This document shows positions 35,131 to 45,471 of a stretch of 64,000 bases of DNA, in pieces. This stretch comes from Pisaster brevispinus (Eukaryota > Echinodermata > Asteroidea > Forcipulatida > Asteriidae). Below the pieces are notes generated by a model, which saw only the letters and a list, made by a program, of their open reading frames with translations, did no database searches and was not told the DNA's origin. The stretch's first letter is position 1; every line of letters begins with the position of its first letter. The stretch is from NCBI GenBank assembly GCA_023634235.1, contig JAMKCF010000001.1, positions 29,182,920-29,246,919 on the forward strand, read 5' to 3'. The translations under genes and the position numbers were made by a program.

Positions 35131-35794
35131 ACTAGATGCGATAAGATAATATTTCATAGTCATAAAGCTTGGTCAAGTACTTCTCGTAACTTGGTACAAA
35201 CTTTATGTGTGTCTGAATCACGAAATGCAGTTTGCAAAGGGCGTAGTGTCTACACTGTGTGTGCATCGATCAACCAGGGAGATAGGCGGAAGTACTAAAT
35301 GCAATAAAAAACTGCAACGCACAGGTGGTTGGTACGCATGCGCATAAAGAATATAGGCAGCATTGCTTGGCCTCAAAGCTCTTCATTGTGTGGTGTTTTG
35401 TGACCCGTGACGACTATTTCCTCTCACTGTTGGGCTGGGTGACCACCCATATTAAAGGGGAAGGTGTGGTAACTTGAAGGGGGGATTACAAGATGTTAAG
35501 TTATGAGGAAATATATATAAAACAATCTCTCAAAATGTTCTGAAATTGATTCGTAGCAAGCGCGTTAAATTTATCCATGCAGGCTTCGAAGCGTCATGGA
35601 CGGCCAACGTTGAAAATTTTCGACAGACATGATTTCATTACATTGACAGCACCAGAGAAATAATTTGCACAATGAATTTCATTATTCTTTTTCCTGGTGT
35701 CAGCTTCCATGAGAAATACCTCATTAATAGACGTTATTCTTTTTTGCTTTCTCCTAGTGCATCCTATAATAACACTAAATAACTAGGGGGCCTA

Positions 35795-36125
35795 GTTCTT
35801 ATTTATAGCGCATTTTACAATAACGTATCAATGCGCTTTACATTAATGCCCTGGTCATTGGGCCAATAGCATTCCTCTAATCTTTCTCAGCTCCCTGGGG
35901 AGTATACACCCTCGGGCTGCCGTGGCGCTCCGAAGGCTTTTCAAAACACTAGTCAACCTCTACCCTCGCAGGTACCCATTTATAACCCTGGCTGAAGAGA
36001 ATCAACTACAGTAAAGCATCTTGCTCAAGGACACAGGTGTCATGACCGGGGTTTCGAACCCACACCCTAATGAATTAACCACCAGAACTTAAATTCGATG
36101 CATTAAACCGCTCGACCATGACACC
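35795..36125 (-). mobile_element. tRNA-derived SINE (minus orientation)
   Basis: Contains CTTGCTCAAGGACACAGGTG, then GACCGGGGTTTCGAACCC (B-box-like) and CGACCATGACACC, the reversed head of the same SINE group. Confidence 0.6.
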
Positions 36126-36274
36126 CTTATGCTGTATGGTGACTTCCAACTTGTCAAAAAGTACAACGGGGCCAGGGCACAATAGTACTGATTGAGTTTT
36201 AAAACAATTCATTATAAAGTGCATAGGCCTAACTACGAAAGCCCATTTTCCAATCATTATTAAGTACGTTAAAG

Positions 36275-36420
36275 ACCCCTTTCATTGGTCGCCGTCACTC
36301 TCTGGGACCAATAGAAACGTGCACGCGCCGCGCATAACTCTCGGCCAATGATAGTGCTTCGATCCTTTGACATCGGTGAGTGCGCCTTATGGACTTGTGA
36401 CGTCATGCAAGGGGTTTAGG
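36275..36420. promoter_or_regulatory. Three CCAAT boxes plus a CRE (TGACGTCA)
   Basis: CCAAT boxes occur at 36284-36288 (minus), 36308-36312 and 36344-36348 (plus), then TGACGTCA at 36398-36405. The block is bounded by TTAAAGACCCCTT and AAGGGGTTTA, so it may be a short transposon that carries these sites. Confidence 0.4.
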
Positions 36421-37672
36421 ACCTAGTGACTTAGTTTCACTTTTTTTTCAGAGTAGTCATAATTTTGTTTTCAAATGTAGAACTACTTAAAAACACAAAA
36501 CAAAAACAAAGTGTCAGTCTGAATATTTTAGTATCTTTACATACAATGTAGGCCCGTAGGTCTATCAAAGATAAACACGTATCCTTTTGTTCAACGCCGA
36601 AGTAGGCCTAGTATTTGAAAAGCACACCACATAGGCCTAGCTTGTTTTTACACGTTTACGATTATATCCAAAATAATTAAATTTATCTGGTCCTTTTGCA
36701 ATGTTGTAATTAAATTATTAACAAAACAGTTCCGTAACTTTCTGTTTCTTTTACCTATTGTGTACTTCATTTGTAAAAATCATCCAATTCACTGATTGCT
36801 GTCGGCCTAATTCATGATAACTGCCTTGTAAATTTGTTTGTACTAAATGTTGTGTTTATCTGTTTTGTATTGGTTTCTTTTTTGTTTTGGGTCTTTTTAT
36901 GTTTTAACGTAATGCTTATTTTTCCTTAATAGTCTGCCCTGGCTGCCATAGCAAAGGTATTCAAAATAAACCAGGAAATAAATGAAACGAAATAACATGA
37001 CTAATTAATTATTTGTGGTAGATAGCAAGGTGGCAATCTAGCACGGTACAATTTTATCAAAACCGTGGGCAAGGTTAAATGAAGTTAGCCTGGCCTTTAC
37101 TTTATGACAACAGTTGAATACACGGAAAGTGTACACGGAAAGTGAGGAAAGCACAATACACTGCCGGCCACCATTATTTTTAATACCCACAAATTTCCAT
37201 GAAAAACCTCAGCCCTTCGAAGGCTGATAGAAAGTGAAATAATTTGCTATACCAGATGGAATTCAAAGATATGGCGTCTTGGAAACACGGATATCCATGT
37301 TTGGACAACCTCGAAGGCGGAACTATTTATAAGACGCATTGAATATACATGTACATATTATATCGAACCGGCTGGATTGATTTATATTCTTTAAAAACAA
37401 TATAAAATGCTTTGTGAATCGTCACAGCTAGGCATTGTATGCAAGAGCCAAATACTTCTTTGGATGGTGTCACGGGTTCGCTTCAAACGATTGTGGGTTT
37501 ATTTTCGAGCCGATTTTGGTTTTCATTGCATTCCTTGCTTTTTTGATTTTATTTGTCCTTCGAATTGAGCTACTTCACGTTAATTATGGATGGTAACGCA
37601 TATTTTAAACAGGATATTGCGCTCTTGTTTATCCATCACTCCTTGTACACTACGTATCAACTTCAAGACAAT

Positions 37673-37760
37673 ATAGGCTAACCCGACCCTGATATTCTAA
37701 CCTAAATAGGCTAAGTCGACCTTAACTCGATCTTAACAAAAGGCTAACTCGACCCTAAGC
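37673..37760. repeat. Weak repeats of AGGCTAACTCGACCCT
   Basis: Four or five diverged copies of GGCTAA-TCGACC(C/T)TAA within 90 bases. Confidence 0.45.
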
Positions 37761-39835
37761 GACGTTGTAAATATTTACAAGGTTTTCCTTTTCATTTTGT
37801 CACATCATTAAGCTATTAAGTAGAAGTTAAATTTCTACCTAGTCAATGATCCTATTCTTGTACCGTCTTGTTTCCAAGGTGCTTCTTAAATAAAAACCCG
37901 TCTGTACAAGATGCAATTTTTATCCGATCTTCGTGTAGGACTACGTTATTTTTAACACGCTAAACAAAAATGCACTATTTGGGTGTGTTGTCTGATACCA
38001 TCAGCAGCCTATATTTACATGTACATATTTCTTGTCGTATCCAATGAAGATTTACGCACAGAGATACTAGGTACGGTGTAAGCTTCACCACCTTGTTGAC
38101 AAATGTTGTGATTTTTTCTTTTCTTTTACAGTTTGATGAGTGGGTATATAGATGCATGGATACTTCTCCCACATTTGTTGTGGTGTGGTGACATAATCCT
38201 GATTTTTGTTAGCTGGATATTATTCAAATGTACCTTTTCACCCCTTTCAAGTTTATCCAGATTGTTTTTTTGCTTTCTGGTTTTGATGATGAAGCATGAT
38301 CAAACATCCATTGAGAAGGAGAATCCTATTGGTCGTTGGAGCTTTTGATCTTTTTATGGGAAAAGTTCAAAGTTTGACCGCGGTTTGGATAGAACTTGCA
38401 TGGTTTTTTCTTTGCTGCATGTCATCTTCCTTGTTTACTGCTTGATGCATGACGACTTGAATATCTGCGATGTTAGAAGATTTTGACCTCGTATAATTGT
38501 TTGGTTTTGGGTGACTTCTACAGGGTTGTTTTCTTCGATGATGTATAACAATAATCTCATTTTGTTCTTTCCTTTTTTTTTTCTCTCTCTCTCTCCCCCC
38601 CCCCCCCCCCGTTAATGGTTATTTGATGAACGATCATAGTTGTGAGGGGAAAAAACTCTGGTTGTTTGCAACTGTTCATCAAAATTGTTGCAGTTTACAG
38701 GCTCGTGACCTTTTGCTGCCATTGTTCGATTGGTGTGACAGGTGGATGCACACAATAGCTGATCATAAGGTGAATGTGTCTAGCCAGGAATCCAATCTTG
38801 TTTGAGGCATACATTAATTTAACAATGGACTAGTTATCCTTACTTGTTACATTCACTTAAAGTTCACTAAGTATGTTGACTATTTTATTTATTTATTTTT
38901 TTTTTTGCGTAGAGTCCATGCTATGGCCTGCATGCTTAATTCTACGGGGATGATAGGCATACACATCACATTGTTTGTTTACATTATGGAATGTTTCCCC
39001 TTGCCCGTTCAAACATTAAATACAATGTAACTATAACAGTTAAATTACATTGTTGACATTTAACTGATGATAAAACATTATCACAAAAAAAAATCAGTCC
39101 CTCAAAGCGGGGGGGGGGGGGGGGGGTCCAAAGGAGTAAGCTCGAGTCGGTGCTGTTTCTGCTAGTTTCGGGGCGAGGAAAGTTTTGTTTTGCTATAGCA
39201 TTAACAAAAGGCAGACTATGGGTGTTATAATTTTGTGAACTAACCGGACCTTAAAATGTAATTAAAATCTACAGCTGATTATGACAACTGACTCATTGCA
39301 GCCTTAATTTAGATTACTACATTTAACTTTTAGAGCGGGTAAAAAATGTTTCATGTTGGATCTTACTCTTGGATTGAATAAAACATATTTAAAAAATTGG
39401 CTATCCTACAAGTACAACAAGCACCATTTATTATTGGAAAATGATTTCTTTTGATTTTTTTTTACGTTAAACTTTTCATTTAGTAAAGCCTTTCTACAAT
39501 TTTGCATTCAACATATCCAATGAACTTTTCTCCAACACAAAAAACAATCTCGAAACATGGGCATTTTCTAGTTGGGTATGGGAACGAGAAAAAAATCTTT
39601 GAAATTATGACCAAAGTTTCATCTTCCAAGCTTAGCTATTTGAGTTAGTTTCGACTCACCCCGTCCAGGTCAAGTTTGACCTACCCTTGATAATGATGCC
39701 GAACTCGATCATAAGACAACAACCAGCACAAATAATATATCCATTAGGATGCAGGCAAGATGGCTGTGGGCTCTCACGTCACTTTCTGCTGGGTCCTCAT
39801 GGGGGCATGTGCACCACTTCACAACTTGGATTCCA

Positions 39836-40195
39836 TCATGGGGCCAGAAAATTCGTCATAAATTTGGACATCCGGTGTGTTGTTTCTATGCCTCTGGTAG
39901 CTATTTTATCGGCAAAACTGCACCCTCTCGGTGTACCGGTTGTGTGGCTAGTTTCTCTGTTGTTTCGACGTTTGCCTGTCGATCCGCCGCTTGTAGATTG
40001 TAGGCTGTAGACTTGAGGAATGTAATGGTACCTGATGACGGTGTTGTTCTTAAAGTTGTACATGGCGAAAGGGCGTCGGTGTGTAGCACTGGGATGACAT
40101 ATTTTCTCCTCGCCAAATTTCAGAGCTGCATTTGTCCTTTTACAGCTGCGAAACGGTTTACTTTGGTCTATGTCGTTAAGAGTACAACATTCCAC
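39836..40195 (-). CDS. Doubtful 119-codon ORF, hypothetical
   Basis: Open frame from an ATG at 40195, containing RRPFAMYNFKNNTVIRYHYI and ending SKFMTNFLAP. It sits in a locally CpG-richer block where two plus-strand frames are also open, so openness alone proves little. A CCAAT/ETS-like cluster lies about 410 bases upstream in the right orientation. No family is recognised. It could be a real exon, part of a non-coding RNA, or chance. Confidence 0.2.
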   Translation of the reverse strand: MECCTLNDIDQSKPFRSCKRTNAALKFGEEKICHPSATHRRPFAMYNFKNNTVIRYHYIPQVYSLQSTSGGSTGKRRNNRETSHTTGTPRGCSFADKIATRGIETTHRMSKFMTNFLAP

Positions 40196-40602
40196 TCTAT
40201 GTATTCCAAAAGTCGCTAAAAGTAGTGAATTATTCCGATATTATCAACGAGACATGTGAGAACGGCTATGGAATGCAACCGTCAAAGTGTGTAAAATACT
40301 CGAATCCCAAAAGACCGCCACAAAAGTGCTGGACACTGTCGGACGATTCACTTATGTAGTGATGCGCGCAAATGTTTACTGTGAAAGACGAATAATTAAA
40401 CCACTTTACCAAATAAGTGAAACTAATTTCTTCAAGATAATTTCTAAGCAAAACAAGTTATGTAAACTAAATAACAATATAGTATATCTTTCCGAATATA
40501 AACTACAATTAGGCACTATTTTCGTGACGTGCGTAGGGATTACAGTGCAATACGGCCTACACAATGTTGTCCGTGAAACTCTGAGCATACAATTGTGATT
40601 TC

Positions 40603-40665
40603 ATTGGTCGGAAGTGTTTTCGGAAGTGGTTCAGATCAATTTTCATTGGCCAAATCGTGGGCACT
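40603..40665 (-). promoter_or_regulatory. CCAAT and ETS-like site cluster
   Basis: Two ATTGG (CCAAT on minus) words and two identical CGGAAGTG words within about 60 bases. This is typical of a TATA-less animal promoter. No transcript is attached with confidence. Confidence 0.35.
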
Positions 40666-42758
40666 TAAATATATGCAAACAAAACCACAGACAGCAATGA
40701 TAAACAAGACAGGTGTGCTCGGAGTTATTTCAATAACTCACTGTAAAGGTTTTACAACAGTGTACTGCATGTATCGCCCTAGCCATTTGCCTTGCTGTAA
40801 ACGAGAAGTGTCTCGGAGAATAGTATTTAATTAGTTGATAGTCAATATGCTGGATTTTTTTTTTTTTTACAATTAGTCCACTTCATACTGCTTCATGGCG
40901 ATTAAAACCCATTCACCTACAGGTTGTGTTCAAAGATTACAACCTCTCAAGGTTGGGAAGAAATGAGCCCTTGTAGTTCATCTTTAGTTTTTATCTAATT
41001 CCCATCCTGTTTTATAAATTACACCGTACAAACAATGTATGTTGCAAATCCGTATTAAAAGGTACAGGACAAAAAAGCACACTGTTTTAATAAAGTCTAC
41101 AAGCTTACTAAAATAATTCCCTCTGAAACGGAGTCATATTTGAGAAGACTGTCTGGAAACTTTTTTTAAAACACACCAGCTAAGTTAGGTTCGGTTGTAC
41201 CAAAATGTTAAGGACAAAATAATGGCAACATGTTGAAAATTTTGCATGGTTCTTCATCACTATTTTCTCCTGACGCACACAACAAACTATTAAGCCCATT
41301 TCACAGGTTTATTTCATGTATATGGCTGATCACAAAATTAATGAACGGTGTCTGCGACTATTTTGTCAGCACTATCAATCCTGTATAATACCTTCAACAA
41401 CGAAAACAGCAGGAGGCCTATATAGATTTTGTCAAAGTTGTGTACGTTTTTATATGGCTTATTTTGCTTGCGGCAATCAAAATAAGCAATGAGATCGAAA
41501 GGAGAAGGGGGGGTCTTCATTATTTTCTCGACTTTGCTGTGTTTCAAATAGCTTTTGTAGCTCCACATTCAAAAGGAAGATTTACTGAAAGATTGGAGGC
41601 CTGTGGTGAGATTATTTCCAATTAGTGAACTTTAAAATTTGGATGAAACCAATCAAATTTGTTTGTAGATTTACCACCCCTGTATTGCATGGATTGATTG
41701 ATGGTTGAACTAATTATTGTTTTTCCACAGCACGGGGTCGCAGCTGTGACAGCGTGGGTACTTTTATCTCCATAAAAGGAGAAGTATTACGAGATTACGT
41801 AACAATCAATCTAGGAATGGATTAGCTGTCTGGACAGAAGATTAAAGGAACAAAAGAACAATTTGGCAAGCCTTCCTCACAGCCAAGTCGTTTAGTGCTT
41901 TGAATAATGAAAAACTAAGAAAATGATGAGGAAGTTATTGAATGAAATTCCATCCTGTGGGGGTGGTTAATAAATAGGAAGAAAACAGAGAGACGGCCTC
42001 ATGACTATTTTGTAGGCACCTCGAAATATCACGCACTGGACAAATTTGGGAGCCAATAGCAGGCGTACAGTGTAAAAGATTTACCCAATTATGACACGAG
42101 GGTAAGACTTACAAGTGTTATTTTGAATGACGTAGGCCCTGAAAATTTTGTCATTTTTTTCACAATTTTTTTTTCATTTTTTTTTTTTAAGGGAGAATAA
42201 CTTGACGGGCCTTGGGACCCCCCCCCCCCCATGTCAAATTGAGAAAAAGATAGACGTTAAGGAGTCAAGTGATATATTTTCTTTTTGCTGTAAAAAGCTG
42301 TGAGACTTCTGAATATTTTTTAATAGTTAACATTTTGCACTGTAGGGACCCTGCTGTGGGAATTTAATTATTGGGGTAGGCCTACACCCCCAAGCGAAGC
42401 TGGTAACTGTATTTGTGAGATACATTATGAGTTAATATTGAAATAATTTGAAACCATTCTTCCAAATGTGCCAGACTCAACAATGGAAACTTATGATCAA
42501 ATTAAAATTATGTTTTTAATTCCCTACTTTTTAATGCCAGTATTTCATCAACTCTCCAACACAATTTATCATATTACTAGACTTTTTAGTTTTAAATAAA
42601 TGATTGACAGTACTGAAATGTTACATTGATACAATAAAATAGCATATCTGTTGAATTATATTATAGTAGAAGTAATTCAAAAGCTCATGTCTATGGAAGG
42701 CGCTGGCTGCATCCAAATACTTATAATTATTAGACTGTCTTATATAGTGCATGTATTT

Positions 42759-42962
42759 AGATAGGTTGCAGTATGACGTAAATCGGCCATCTTTACGGGC
42801 AATTTGGAACACACACTCATGCGTTTCGTGAGAACGGCTTGCAGCACGCGCACATTATTCACAAAACACATTGCACGATTATTGATTAGTAAACAGCGCG
42901 GCGGCGTTAATAATTTGAGAGCTTGACGAGCCTGCAAGCCAAAATGCAAGTTGCCCGTAAAG
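42759..42962. mobile_element. TTTACGGGCAATTT element, copy 2 (inverted)
   Basis: Starts AGATAGGTTGCAGTATGACG and ends GCAAGTTGCCCGTAAAG; reverse orientation of the copies at 9.7 and 57.1 kb. Confidence 0.8.
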
Positions 42963-44304
42963 AAAACAATAATGGAAACAATAATGTACTTAAAGCGCTT
43001 GAACAAAGAGAAACACTTTAAAAAGTTTTCAGTGAAGTTTATGCATTATGAGACCCACTTATTTGCAGCACCTCATGGGTGTACAAGGCGCTGCCCTTAA
43101 AAAGGGTGGAACGACATGGACCCTGACCCCCGTCCCCTTCACTAGATAACAATGCGCCCGCCCCCCTGCCCCCAGCCCCGTCGCGCCCCGGTAAAAAACC
43201 TGGCTATGCCGTTGGCCTAGTACCAAGCACTACCAGTGAAAACAACCTGGTATGCAGCTGGCCTAGTACACTGCAACCATTGTTCTAGGAACATTTTCAA
43301 ATTACAAATCAGATACCCAAATGTTTTCCACAGCAATTTAAAATGTTCCTCAATTACAGATCATGCAATGTAACGCCAGCTATCAATACAATCACCTGGT
43401 AATTATATACACTTTGTAATAAGACAAGAAAACACAACAATCCAAATAGTGCGAATAAATTACATTAAATATCCCATGATTCATTCATTTCCATCTAAAT
43501 TCGATTTCAAAATGAATCTATTATTTGCACGAATAAAATATACATAATTCGATCCTAGAAAATTCTGTACTTAAATGCAATATACAGGATTGGTAGAGCT
43601 GCCCAAAACAGTTGCTGACAGTGTTCATGTTTTGTTTGATCAACCAGGAACAAACTTTAGAACATTTGGGATTAATCCGTTGTTTGAGTCGGGAGAAAAT
43701 AGTGAAAACCGTGCAAAATCTTTAGCATGTAAACACAATTGTCCTTGATTTTTGTTGTAACAACCGAAATCGGCCGAAAACTTTTTCAGATATACTTTTC
43801 TCAAATATGACTTCGTTTCAGAGGGAAATATTTCACACACAAAATGGTTCTAGTATGAACTTCACACTAAGTAAGCTTTGAGACTAAAATTAAACAAAAG
43901 GTATTTTATATCATTACCAATCCTGTATAATACTTTAAATGTGATTATTGAAGAGCTGCATGATTTGCATTACTCATTTAAAATACCATGGACCCAGTAA
44001 AATGATGGGGACCCTAAACAAAATAAGACCAATAAAACAAAATAAAATCAAACCTTTTCTTATGTATCACTGGAAGCTGCACATCAAACTCCACAATAAT
44101 TTAAGTTTTTTAACCACATATTTAATATTTCTTTTCTATTATAATTTGTTTTGTATTTATTGTATGTCTTTGTTTACAGCAAATATTTTAATATGTAATT
44201 TTATTATTACAACCTACCATTTTGAGATTTAAAACTTAATACAGCTCTAGAGGATGGGCGACTTGTTTACAAAACATTGCAATGGGAGACTTTGGGGGGA
44301 CTCT

Positions 44305-44350
<46 letters not shown>
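44305..44350 (+). repeat. ACA/CAA microsatellite
   Basis: About 15 consecutive CAA triplets. Confidence 0.95.
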
Positions 44351-44429
44351 GTCTGCTGCCACCTAGCATTCAAAAGTCTCCCATTGACCCAATGCACCTG
44401 AAGTCGTCATCGGAATTATCTTAGTTGTA

Positions 44430-44592
44430 CCATTTTGGCAGTCAATGTCCCCCTGTGTTACAGTGTGGTGAGCATTTTAGTCGATGCGGCGTTTACACAC
44501 TTACCATAATTTTACAAGCGCTTTTAATCCCAAAATGACAAGTGCGGCAGACAGTAGCCGCTTTTGATGTTGGTGCAAGGGGTCAATAGGTA
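44430..44592. repeat. CAAGGGGTC-family repeat, second copy
   Basis: Carries GTCAATGTCCCCCTGTGTTA, AGTAGCCGC and GTGCAAGGGGTCAATAGG in the same order as the 7.3 kb copy. Confidence 0.55.
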
Positions 44593-44867
44593 ATCTAGTC
44601 TTTGTTCAAGACACTCTTATTGTTCATCCTCCACTATCAATCACAAAACGAGGGCACTACATCGAGATAGACCACTCAATCTTGTATGCCAATATTGCCT
44701 GAATACAATTTTAGGAAAATTCGATTAAAATGGAGGCTGTCTACTAGAAACCCAAATCAGTCAAAAAGAAAATTCACTAAGGCACATAAAACATCGGCAG
44801 CAAATAATTTATCTACATGTTAAAAGCTGGGCTTCTTGAGAAAGGGTACCAACGGGCTGGACCTGGG

Positions 44868-45140
44868 GTGGCATGGGTGGCTAATGCATAAAGCGCTATT
44901 GGCTCTCACTACTGTGGCCCTGGTTTGAGTCCCGCCTGGGGCTGTTATGTGAGAAGAGTTGTGCGTTGGTTCTCTCCTATGCCACAAGGCTTATTCTCCG
45001 GGGTCTTCCGTTTTCCTCCCTCCAAAAAAAAATCAAACACTTTTGATATTATGCTATGCTCCTTGTTCATTATGGTTTGATGTGGCTGGCTGCAAAAGGT
45101 GCCCTTGCATGCCTGGTAACTCGAACACCAAGTCCTTCGC
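44868..45140 (+). mobile_element. Second type of tRNA-derived SINE
   Basis: Has GGGTGGCTAATGCATAAAGC (A-box-like), GGTTTGAGTCCCGCCTGGGG (B-box-like), then a body with CTCCGGGGTCTTCCGTTTTC. Its body differs from the other SINEs. Confidence 0.6.
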
Positions 45141-45192
45141 AATTCAGCTTTTCAGTTGAAAATAAGGATGATTAGCCTCTTACATTATTATT

Positions 45193-45198
45193 TTTATT
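45193..45198 (-). terminator. Candidate polyadenylation signal of the YPP-rich gene
   Basis: AATAAA on the minus strand about 90 bases after the stop, inside an A/T-rich ATT-repeat tract. Confidence 0.45.
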
Positions 45199-45285
45199 AT
45201 TATTATTATAGGTAACGCCACTTGAAATTACCACACCTACATGTAGTCATGAAATATGTCAAACTATTGACGTCAGCTTGAAGCG

Positions 45286-45471
45286 CTAGTACTTGTAGTG
45301 TTTATCTTTCTTGTGCTTGTGCTTCTTGACCTTGACCTTGTGGCCTCCGTACAAGCCGCCATGATGGTCGGAATCACTGGAGCTTGATGACGAAGACGAG
45401 GAGGAGGAACTCGATGAAGACTTCCTGCCGTGTTTGTGCTTCTTCACTTTCACCTTCTTTACTTTCTTTGG
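45286..45471 (-). CDS. YPP-rich protein exon D (stop codon)
   Basis: Sixty-one codons plus TAG, with a Lys/His-rich start, a run of 15 Ser written with all six serine codons, and a Lys/His end KHKHKKDKHYKY. The mixed codons show that the serine run is kept at protein level and is not merely a DNA triplet expansion. Confidence 0.85.
   Translation of the reverse strand, partial: PKKVKKVKVKKHKHGRKSSSSSSSSSSSSSSSDSDHHGGLYGGHKVKVKKHKHKKDKHYKY

Larger units (their letters stand above)
35131..45192. other. 10-kb intergenic region
   Basis: No conserved protein is seen in any frame. It holds a SINE (35795-36125), promoter-like patches at 36.28-36.42 and 40.60-40.67 kb, weak CTAACTCGACC repeats at 37673-37760, C and G runs at 38594 and 39109, one doubtful ORF at 39836-40195, a TTTACGGGCAATTT element at 42759, a CAA microsatellite at 44305 and a SINE at 44868. 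Confidence 0.6.

Noticed and set aside
37269..37345. Short ATG frame MASWKHGYPCLDNLEGG
   Set aside because: Only 23 codons, no splice context and no known match.
38133..38348. 71-codon hydrophobic frame preceded by a strong acceptor-like CTTTTACAG
   Set aside because: It has one possible membrane helix but no family match, no upstream exon and T-rich composition that creates hydrophobic codons by chance.
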